Shown: positions 53,711 to 63,700 of the stretch, in pieces
Layout of the letters: each line of letters starts with the position of its first letter
Numbering within the stretch: position 1 is the stretch's first letter
NCBI RefSeq assembly: GCF_900115555.1
Contig: NZ_FOWX01000024.1
Span: 22,999 to 86,998 of the forward strand
Length of the DNA: 64,000 bases
Direction: 5' to 3'
Origin: Pseudomonas borbori
GTDB lineage: Bacteria; Pseudomonadota; Gammaproteobacteria; Pseudomonadales; Pseudomonadaceae
Position numbers and translations under genes: made by a program
The notes under the pieces: generated by a model
What the model was told of the DNA's origin: nothing
Databases searched by the model: none
What the model saw: the letters and a program-made list of their open reading frames with translations, nothing else

Positions 53711-53772
53711 GTAGGGTGCGCCGTGCGCACCAGCGCTGGCTACAGGCTCTTGGTGCGCACGGCGCACCCTAC
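53711..53772. repeat. Perfect 22-bp inverted repeat (GTAGGGTGCGCC family)
   Basis: The arms 53711-53732 and 53751-53772 are exact complements (GTAGGGTGCGCCGTGCGCAC plus two bases) around an 18-nt loop. Fragments of the same family occur at 31528-31552 and about 50790-50830. It may terminate ihfB transcripts. Confidence 0.75.
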
Positions 53773-53829
53773 CTATGCGGCCCTTGCAAGCAGGATCACT
53801 CTTCCCCAAAAGCCCCATGCAACACCTAA

Positions 53830-53984
53830 CAGGCTGTTGAAAAACTACCTGCGTTGCCTCGCTGCGTTAAAAACAGGCTCGGGCGCGAGTCCGATCAAAA
53901 TGCTCATTTACAGCTCGTAAACTCCGCTTTTTCGCCTGTTTTTGCCTTGCGATGGCCGCCTCGCCTACGTTTTTCAACAGTCTG
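53830..53984. repeat. MITE-like inverted-repeat element, copy B
   Basis: A 155-bp element ending in CAGGCTGTTGAAAAAC and its complement (..GTTTTTCAACAGTCTG), with the same core as copy A at 697-910. TAA flanks both ends, a possible 3-bp target duplication. Non-coding. The terminal sequence recalls ends of some pseudomonad insertion sequences, but no transposase is present. Confidence 0.8.
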
Positions 53985-54154
53985 TAAGTGTCCCCGGTCA
54001 GTAAGCCAGGCGTGTTATTCGCCAGGCCGTGTAGCGCCTGATTGCATGTGTGTCGAGCCGCCCTAAATAGTGGACTTCAACATAAGCCATAAGTCAGGTC
54101 GGCTGCAGAAACCAAATGCCAGCGAAACGACGCGGCAGGCAAGTTTCAAATCCA

Positions 54155-54242
54155 GTTAGTTATGTGTGAAGAGTTGGTTAGTTAAATGTGAAAATTTTGT
54201 TAGTTGGATGTGAAAAATTTGTCATTTCTTTGTGAAGAGCTT
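54155..54242. repeat. Four 22-bp direct repeats (TGTGAA iterons) upstream of the RTX peroxidase
   Basis: Units begin at 54155, 54177, 54199 and 54221, exactly 22 bp apart. The consensus is GTTAGTTNNNTGTGAARANYTT: TGTGAA is invariant (54165, 54187, 54209, 54231), and TTAGTT is kept in the first three. A fifth, degenerate unit may start at 54243. A spacing of two helical turns puts every site on one DNA face, as expected for a cooperative activator. The array is strongly AT-rich compared with its surroundings. Confidence 0.75.
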
Positions 54243-54295
54243 GTTGTTTTAAGTATTTCTATATTTATCAGTTACTTATGATATGTGTGCGGGTC

Positions 54296-54313
54296 AGACA
54301 ATATTTATTGTCT
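54296..54313. promoter_or_regulatory. 18-bp palindrome just upstream of the candidate peroxidase promoter
   Basis: AGACAATA-TT-TATTGTCT, perfect 8-bp arms with a 2-bp centre, the same 8-2-8 geometry as the palindrome before the sigma gene. It ends 5 bp before the TTGACA box. Confidence 0.5.
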
Positions 54314-54318
54314 ATATA

Positions 54319-54349
54319 TTGACATGGTCCTGTTCGCGAACTTTAGTCT
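54319..54349 (+). promoter_or_regulatory. Candidate promoter of the RTX peroxidase gene
   Basis: TTGACA at 54319-54324 is followed after 17 bp by TTTAGT (54342-54347), overlapping TCTAGAC, which also has some likeness to an RpoS-type -10 (CTAYACT). It sits directly after the 22-bp repeats and the palindrome. It would give a leader of about 385 nt. Confidence 0.4.
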
Positions 54350-54372
54350 AGACGTGAGTGATTGTTGACGAA

Positions 54373-54623
54373 GCATATTGCGCTGGAGAGGGCGCAATGG
54401 CTTATGCCAGCCACCGGCGGAAGAGACACACCATGAACAGTGTTTCGCGTCACCCGAAAGCACGGCTTTCATCGCTAGGGCATGTCTTAGACCCACAACT
54501 CCGTGGGCCGCCCTATGCCTGAGGCGCAACACCGGATCTTGCTTCGGTGTTGATGGGATAAAGCCAAACCATGTTGGGCGCTGATCAGCACAGGCTAGCG
54601 GTGTAGAGAGCGTTTGGCCCATC
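54373..54623 (+). promoter_or_regulatory. Structured 5' leader of the RTX peroxidase gene
   Basis: Consecutive stems can be drawn by eye. ATTGCGC 54377-54383 pairs with 54392-54398, extended by GCATA/TATGC. GGCAT 54479-54483 pairs with ATGCC 54515-54519, enclosing CCCAC/GTGGG (54492-54496 and 54503-54507). CAACACCG 54527-54534 pairs with CGGTGTTG 54545-54552. GCCAAAC 54563-54569 pairs with GTTTGGC 54612-54618, stacked on GATGG/CCATC (54552-54556 and 54619-54623). No convincing reading frame lies in it. It does not match a riboswitch class I know; it could be a new RNA element or a post-transcriptional control region. Confidence 0.45.
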
Positions 54624-54739
54624 CCCCGGCATTAGCCATTTTCTGAATTGCAACGCTGAGCCACGCCTTTGCGAGGTCGATGCATGCCCGTGGCTTTCTG
54701 TTTATGCGCTTCGGCGTCTTGAACATTGAGGTAACAGCC

Positions 54740-57700
54740 ATGGCCACCTTCATCAAGTCCGATCTTGAGTTCATTCTTCAACAGATCCTGATCGCCGAAG
54801 CCAACGCAGCTGGTGAAGATATTACCAATCTGATCCCCAACACCGAATTGCCCTTTGGTATGCGCACGGTTTCGGGTGAGGGTAATAACCTGAATCCGGG
54901 TAGTAGCCTGTTCGGCGCTGCCGATACGGTATTCCCGCGGCTGCTGACTCCGCTATTCAGAGCTGCACAGCCCGTTTCGGTCGACCTGGACGGGCCAGGG
55001 GGCCAGCAAGTTGGCGACCCGACGAGCTACCAGCAGACCAGCGGTTATGTATTCGACTCGCAGCCACGCACCATCAGCAACCTGATCGTCGACCAGACCG
55101 CCAATAACCCGGCAGCCGTGGCTGCCGCGGCGGCTAACGGGGGGGCTGCAATTGTTCCCAGTCCTGGTCTGGACGGTATTTTCGGTACCGCCGACGATCA
55201 TGAGGTTTTCCACATTCCGAATATCTCGCCGGATGTGGGCCTGACCGTCTCGTTCAACTCCTGGATGACCTTCTTTGGCCAGTTCTTCGATCACGGTCTG
55301 GATCTGGTCACCAAAGGTGGCAGCGGCACGGTGTTCATCCCGCTGCAACCGGATGATCCGCTGTATGTACCCGGCGGCCAAACCAACTTCATGGTGGTGA
55401 CGCGTGCCACCAACCAGCCGGGGCCGGACGGCATTCTCGGCACCGCCGACGATATCCATGAGCACAGCAACACTACTTCGCCGTTTGTCGACCAGAACCA
55501 GACCTACAGCTCGCACCCGTCGCACCAGGTATTCCTGCGTGCCTATGTGCTCGATGTGTCCGGCAAGCCAGTGGCGACTGGCAAGCTGATCACCAACCGC
55601 AACCTGGGGCCCGACGGCCAATTCGGCACCGCAGATGATGTGGAAATCGGTGGCATGGCCACCTGGGCGGTGGTCAAGGCGCAGGCGCGCGATATTCTGG
55701 GTATCAACCTGACCGATGCCAATTTCGAAGACGTGCCGCTGCTGGCTACCGATGACTATGGCAATTTCATCAAGGGCCCGAACGGCTTCCCGCAGGTGGT
55801 GATGGCGGACGGTTCCTTGGTCGAGGGCAATCTCGCCGCGCCGGTCGATCTGACCAACGCCGTGAGCACCGAGCACCAGTTCCTCATCGACATCGCCCAC
55901 AATGCCGTTCCGGTAAACAGCCAGACCGGCGCAATGTTGGCGCCCGATGCCGACGACGTCGCCGGCGGCCCGGTGGCCGCAGGCTTCTACGACAACGAGC
56001 TGCTTGATGCGCACTACATCGCCGGCGACGGCCGGGTCAACGAGAACATCGGCCTGACCACCGTGCACCACATCTTCCACTCCGAGCATAACCGGCTGGT
56101 GGAAGTTACCAAGGCCGAGATCATCAATTCAGGCGATCTGGATTTCCTCAATCAGTGGCTGCTGACGCCCGTAGCGTCAATCCCAGCGGACACTTCGACG
56201 CTCGACTGGAACGGCGAACGCCTGTTCCAGGCCGCCAAGTTCGGCACCGAGATGCAGTACCAGCACCTGGTATTCGAAGAGTTCGCCCGCAGCATCCAGC
56301 CACAGATCAACGCCTTCATAGATTTCGACGCCACGGTCGACCCCTCGATAGTCGCCGAGTTCGCCCACACGGTGTATCGCTTCGGTCACTCCATGCTGAC
56401 CGAGACCATTGACCGTTTCGACCCCACCTTCGGCTCCAGTGAGATTGGCCTGATTGCGGCCTTCCTCAACCCCCTGGAGTTCGCTGCCAGTGGCCCGACC
56501 CCGGATGAAGCCGCCGGCGCCATCGTGCGCGGCCTGACCCGCCAGGTCGGCAACGAGATCGACGAGTTCGTGACCGAGGCGCTACGCAACAATCTGGTCG
56601 GCCTGCCGCTGGATTTGCCAGCCATCAATATTGCCCGCGGACGAGATGCCGGCATTCCATCCCTGAACGCTGCGCGCCGTACTTTCTTTGACGGTACCGG
56701 CGACGCCCAGTTGAAGCCCTACAGCAGTTGGGTCGACTTCTCGGAGAACATCAAGCACCCGGAGTCGTTGATCAACTTCATCGCCGCCTACGGCACCCAC
56801 TCGAGCATCACCTCGCAAACCACACTCGTTGGTATGCGCGAAGCGGCGACGGCCATTGTGCTCGGCGGCGCCGGCGAGCCGGCCGACCGTCTCGACTTCC
56901 TGTACAGCACCGGAGCTTGGGCCAGCGGCGCTGACGGTGTGACCAGCACAGGTCTGGACGATATCGACTTCTGGATCGGCGGCCTTGCCGAGGAAAAAAT
57001 GCCCTTCGGCGGCTTCCTCGGTTCCACCTTCAACTTCGTCTTCGAGACCCAACTGGAAGCCTTGCAGGACGGCGACCGTTTCTACTACCTGCACCGCCTT
57101 GCGGGCCTGAACTTCCTCAAGGAACTGGAGAACAACACTTTCTCCAACCTGGTGATGCTCAATACCAATGTGACTCACCTGCCGGGCCTGATCTTCCAGA
57201 CCCCGGGACTCACGCTTGAGGTGAATCAGTCCCTGCAGTACAACCCGGGCGTGATTGCCGGCCTCGACGGCATAGTGGGCACGGCGGATGACCTGACGGC
57301 CAATGACGACCCAGTTGGCCCTTCGTCCCATGCCGCCGGCTCGGGGCGCGAGGATTTCTTCACCGCGCTGGTCATTCGCGACAACCCCGATACGGTCGGG
57401 CCTGACAGCAACTACCTGCACTACACCGGCGACGAGACCGTGGTGCTCGGCGGTACGGCGGGCGATGACATCCTCATCGCTGGTGACTCCGACGACGACA
57501 CCCTGTATGGCGATGCCGGCAACGATTACCTCGACGGCGGTTACGGTGCCGACAACCTGTTCGGCGGCGACGGTGACGACATCATTGCCGATCGCGGTGG
57601 CGACGACATCATTCACGGTGGCGACGGCAATGACGTCATTCACGGCGGCAACGGTCTTAACCTGATCCTCGGTGATGCGGGTAACGACTTCATCGTCAAC

Positions 57701-60700
57701 GGTGAGGATTTCTCCGACATCTTCGGTGGCACCGGCAACGACTTCATCCTCGGCTCACGCCTGGACGCCTTCCCGAACGGCAACGAAGGCGACGACTGGC
57801 TCGAACTGGGCTTGCAGGATGGTGCCGCCGGCGACAACTTCGATCCGCTCAGCCAGGATCAGGTGATCGGCAACGACGTATTCCTCGGTGATGGCGGCTT
57901 CGACGAGGCGCTGGGGGAGGGCGGTGACGACATCATTGTCGGCAGCGAAGGTAACGACAAGTACGACGGTGTGTCCGGTTTCGACTGGGTCACCTGGAAG
58001 GACAGCCGCTTCGGCGTCACCCAGGACATGTTCAGAAACCCGCTGGTGGTCACCCCGGCGCCGCTGGAAGCCACCTACTTCCAGGTGGAAGGTCTGTCCG
58101 GATCGTCCCACGCCGATATCCTGCGCGGCGACGATGTTGACTCCACGCAAATTCAGGGTGCGGGCTTCACCGGCAGCGTTCTGACCAATATTGACCTGAT
58201 TGCAGGTCTGCGCGCCTTGCTGGAAAACTCCCTGGGTGGCCCGGTCAGCTCGTTCGACGCCGGCAACATCATCCTGGGTGGCGCCGGCAGCGACATCATC
58301 GAAGGGCGTGGCGGCGACGACATCATCGACGGCGACCAATGGCTGAACGTGCGCATCAGTGTGCGCGAGAACATTGACGGCAGCGGCGCGGAAATCGCCA
58401 GCTACGACAGCATGATCCCGCTGGTACCGCTGATGCTCAACGGCACCTACAACCCCGGCCAGCTGGTGATCGCTCGTGAGGTACTGGACGCTAATGACGG
58501 AGGCTTCGATACGGCGGTGTTCACCGGCCTGGCCAGCGAATACATCATCAGCGTCGACGACAATGGCACCCCGGGCGACTTGAGCGATGACATCGTCACG
58601 GTGGAGGACACCTTCATCAACGGCGACGGGATCGATCGGCTCACCAATATTGAGCGGCTGCAGTTCAATGACCAGTCCATCGTCCTGGTGACGGGCCTGA
58701 ACAATGAGCCTACCGGCCAGCTGTCCCTGTCTGACCTGACTCCGGCGGTCGGCCAGCAACTCACTGTCTCCCTGGGCACTGTTGCCGACGCCGACGGTAT
58801 TGCCGGCCGTGTCACCTATATCTGGCAGTTCGAGCGCGACGCCGGTTCGGGCATTTTTGAGGACATCAGCTACCAGCTCGCACCACGGCTGGCGCCAGAC
58901 GTGCTTGGGCCGAAGTGGACGGTGACTCAGGAGCTTCAGGGTTTTGCCCTGCGCGTCAAGGCCCACTACCTGGACGCCAACGGGGTCAACGAAACGGTGT
59001 TTTCCGCCCCCACCGCGGTAGTCGCTGCCGGCACACCGGCCCCTGCGCCGGCCGCCCTGATCAACGGCCCGCAAAACGGCATCGTCAGTGAAGGCGTGCA
59101 CTTCCTCGGCTCCGACCTGCAGTTCATCCTGGATCAGATCAAGCTCGCGGAACGCAATGCGGCAGGCGAGGACATCCTTGATCTGGTGCCGCATCCACGC
59201 ATGGCAGTCGGCCTGCGCACGGTGGACGGCACCTTCAATAACCTGATGCCGAACCAAAGCACCTTCGGCGCGGCCGAGCCAGTGTTCCCGCGCTTGCTGG
59301 ATCCGCTGTTCCAGGATGCTGAGACCCTGACGGTCGAAGACGGGCCTGGCGGCGTCAATGTCGGAGAAACCACCTCATACAGCCAGACCAGCGGTTTTGT
59401 GCAGGATTCGCAACCGCGCACCATCAGCAACCTGATCGTCGACCAGACCGCCAACAACCCGGCGGCGGTGGCTGCGGCGGCGACTAACGCCGGTGCCGAG
59501 GTGGTCGATGGGCTGCGCGCGGACGGTACGCCCTTCCAGACCTTCTTCTTGCCGAACGTGGCAGCCGATATTGGCCTGACCGCACCGTTCAACGCCTGGA
59601 TGACCTTTTTCGGTCAATTCTTCGACCATGGTCTGGATCTGGTGACCAAGGGTGGCAGCGGCACGGTGTTCATGCCGCTGCAACCGGACGACCCGCTGTT
59701 CGTGCCCGGCAGCCCGACCAACTTCATGGTCATGACCCGTGCCACCAATCTGCCCGGAGCCGATGGCGTGCTGGGAACTGCCGACGACATTCACCAGCAG
59801 AGCAACACCACCTCGCCGTTCGTCGACCAGAACCAGACCTACAGCTCGCACCCGTCGCACCAGGTGTTCCTGCGTGCCTATGCGTTCAATGCCAACGGCG
59901 AACCGGTGGCAACCGGGCGCCTGATCACCAACCGCGAGCTGGGCGCCGATGGCATATTCGGCACGGCGGATGATGTGGAAATCGGCGGCATGGCCACCTG
60001 GAAAGTGGTCAAGGCGCAGGCGCGTGACATTCTGGGCATCAACCTGACCGATGCCGATGTCGAAAACCTGCCACTGCTGGCCACCGACGCCTACGGTAAC
60101 TTCATCAAGGGGCCAAACGGCTTCCCGCAAGTGGTGATGAAAGGCATCGACGGCATTGCCGGGACCGCCGACGACTTCCTGCAGGAAGGCAATCCGCTGG
60201 CGCCGGTCGACCTGACCAACGCCGTGCGTACCGGACACCAGTTCCTCATCGACATCGCCCATAACGCGGCGCCTGCTGGACTGGCGCCTGACTCGGATAA
60301 TGTCGTAGGCCTGTCAGAACCCGGCACTTACGACAACGAACTGCTCGACGCGCACTACATCGCCGGTGACGGCCGGGTCAACGAGAACATCGGCCTGACC
60401 GCGGTTCACCATATTTTCCACTCGGAACACAACCGTTTGGTTCAGCACACCAAGGATGTGGTGCTCGAGACGGCGGGTGGAGGCGATGTCTCGTTCCTCA
60501 ATGAGTGGCTGCTGGTGCCGGTCGTCGCAGTGCCGGCCGATTTGAACAGCCTGGTGTGGAACGGTGAACGGCTGTTCCAGACCGCCAAGTTCGGTACCGA
60601 GATGCAGTACCAGCACCTGGTCTTCGAGGAGTTCGCCCGCACCATCCAGCCGAACATCGACGTGTTCATCCCGAACTTCCAGAACTACCAGAGCGAGATC

Positions 60701-63700
60701 GACCCCTCGATCGTGGCCGAATTCGCCCACACCGTGTATCGCTTCGGCCACTCGATGCTGACCGAGACCATCGACCGCCTGGATGCGAACTTTGTCTCCA
60801 GCGAAATCGGCCTGATCCAGGCCTTCCTCAACCCGCAGGCGTTTGCCGCAAGCGGTGCGACCCCCGACGAGGCGGCCGGCGCGATTATTCGCGGCGTCAC
60901 TCGCCAGGTTGGTAACGAGATCGACGAGTTCGTCACCGAGGCGCTGCGCAACAACCTGGTTGGTCTGCCGCTCGACCTGGCTGCCATCAACATCGCCCGT
61001 GGCCGTGATACCGGCATTCCGTCCTTGAACGCGGCACGTCGGGACTTCTACCACGGCACTGGCGACGCGCAGTTGAAGCCCTACAGCAGTTGGGCCGACT
61101 TCGTGCAGCACATCAAGCACCCCGAGTCCTTGATCAACTTCATTGCGGCCTATGGCACCCACTCGACCATCACGGCGCAAACCACGCTGGACGGCAAGCG
61201 CGAGGCGGCGGCCGCCATCGTGCTCGGTGGCGTCGGCGAGCCGGCCGACCGTATCGACTTCCTCTATAGCACCGGAGCCTGGGCCAGCGCCGCGAACGGT
61301 GTAACCACTACCGGTCTGGACGCAGTCGACTTCTGGATCGGCGGCCTCGCCGAGGAGAAAACCCCGTTCGGCGGCTTCCTCGGCTCGACCTTCAACTTCG
61401 TCTTTGAAGAACAGCTCGAGAAGTTGCAAAACGGTGACCGCTTCTACTACCTGGAGCGCGCCGCCGGCCAGAACTTCCTGACCGAACTGGAGAACAGCTC
61501 GTTCGCCAAACTGATCATGGCCAATAGCAGTGCCACCCACCTGCCGGGCCTGGTGTTCCTCACCAGCCTGATTCTAGAGGCAGACCCGACGCGGCAATCC
61601 GCGCCTGACCCGGTTGGCGACAACCCTCTGGTGCCGTTGGTCATCCGCGACGACCCGACCACACCGCTGGTTGAATCCAACTACCTGAAGTACACCGGGG
61701 CGGAAACCGTGGTACTCGGCGGCACCGAGGGCAACGACACCCTGATTGCCGGCGATTCCGACGATGACACCCTGTGGGGCGACGGCGGCGACGACTACCT
61801 CGAAGGCGGCTACGGCAACGACAACCTGCGCGGCGGTGCCGGCGACGACATCCTGACCGACATCGGCGGCGACGACAATCTGCAAGGTAGCGAAGGCAAC
61901 GACGTGATCCTGGGTGGCAACGGCCTCAACCTGGTGCTCGGCGGCTTCGGCCAGGATTTCATCTTCACCGGTTCGGACGCCTCGGAAGCCTTCGGCGGCC
62001 CGGGCAACGACTTCATCCTGGGCAGCCAGGCCAACGAACAGGATATGGGCAACGAGGGTGACGATTGGCTGGAACAGGGCAACCTTGACGGCAACCCGGG
62101 CGACAACTTCGACCCCTTCAACCGCGACCTGGTGATCGGCAACGATGTGTTTCTCGGCAGCGGCGGTCCCGACATCATGAACGCCGAGGGGGGCGATGAC
62201 ATCATGGTCGGCAACGCCGATGCCGGCGACAAGTACCTGGGCGCCTCCGGCTTCGACTGGGTCACCTTCAAGGATGACCAGGTCGGCGTTGGCGTGGACA
62301 TGAACGTTCGCGCCGTAGGCGTGGGGCCAGGGCCGCTCGCGGCGGGCATCATCGCGCGCTTTTCGTTCGTCGAAGGCCTTTCCGGGTCGGCGTTCAGCGA
62401 TTACCTGCGCGGCGATGACCGCGATGCCCTGCAGATCGCCAACTCCGGCGCCCAAGGCAGCGTGCTGACCAATATCGGCTTGGTTCACGGCCTGCAGGAG
62501 CTGCTCAACAACGCCATGGGCAGCAACGTGACCTCCTTTGGCGCCGGCAATATCATGCTCGGTGGCGATGGCAGCGACATCATCGAGGGCCGTGCCGGCG
62601 ATGACATCATCGACGGTGACAAGTGGCTGAACGTGCGCATCAGCGTGCGTGCCGGTGTCGACGCCAATGGCCTGCCAACCGGGGACGAGATCGCCAGCTA
62701 TGACAGCATGGTGCCGCTGATCCCGTTGATGCTCAATCGCACATACAACCCCGGGCAGTTGCAGATCGCCCGTGAAATCCTGCCTGGCTCCGGCGGCTTC
62801 AACTTCGACACGGCGGAATACGCCGGCCTGCTGTCGGACTACACCGTGGTCGAAACCGGCCCCGGCAACTACATGGTCATCGATAACGTCGGCACCGACG
62901 GTACCGACCGGCTCAGCGGCATCGAACGCTTGCAGTTCAACGATCAGTCGCTGGTGTTGGTCGATGGTTTGAACGCTGAAGCCGTGGGCCTGGCGTCGAT
63001 CAATGACTTCACCCCCGAAGTTGGCTCGTTGCTGAGTGCCGGGGTTGAGGGCGTGACCGATGCCGACAACCCGGGTATCGGTCGTGTCACTGGGCCTGTG
63101 AGCTACACCTGGCAGGCCGATTTCACCGGCACGGGCCTGTTCGAAGACATCACCATCGCCACCGGCGTAGGCGTGGACACAGCAACTGGCCCGACCTTCC
63201 GCGTAACCGAGGATCTCGAAGGGCTGAGCCTGCGCGTCAAGGCCGTCTACCAGGACGCCCAGGGTGTGCTCGAGACCGTGTTCTCGACCCCGACCGCCAC
63301 GGTTTCGGCAGTAGCCGTGAACGACGCACCGGTCGGTACCATGCTGATCAGCGACACCACGCCGATAGTCGGCCAGCAACTGACCGCCACCCGCGCCTTC
63401 ACCGACCCGGACGGCCCGGCTAATCCGGCGCTGGCCTACCAATGGCAGTCGGGTAGCGGCGGCGTCTTCAACAACATCGTTGGCGCCACTCAGCAGACCT
63501 TCAGCCCGACCCTGGCGCATGTCGGGTTGCAGCTGCGGGTGATGGTTACCTACACCGATGGCCTTGGCGCGCTGGAGACAGTGACCTCGGTGGCGACTTC
63601 GGCGGTGGCTAGCGTGATCGTCGGTACGGCTGGGGATGATGTAATCATCGGGACCGCGCTTGACGATGAGATTCAGGGGCTGGGTGGTAATGACACCTTG

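Noticed and set aside
53830..53984. Remnant of a complete insertion sequence
   Set aside because: The inverted ends look IS-like, but the 155 bp contain no transposase fragment, so it is called a MITE-like repeat only.
54155..54264. 22-bp repeats as a CRISPR array
   Set aside because: The units abut with no spacers and there are no cas genes.
54155..54264. 22-bp repeats as a plasmid-type replication origin
   Set aside because: Iteron length fits, but no rep gene, DnaA box cluster or partition gene is near, and the array precedes a large gene like an activator region.
54305..54622. Possible 105-residue minus-strand gene in the peroxidase leader
   Set aside because: There is no ribosome site or motif, the composition is random, and the region is better explained as structured leader.
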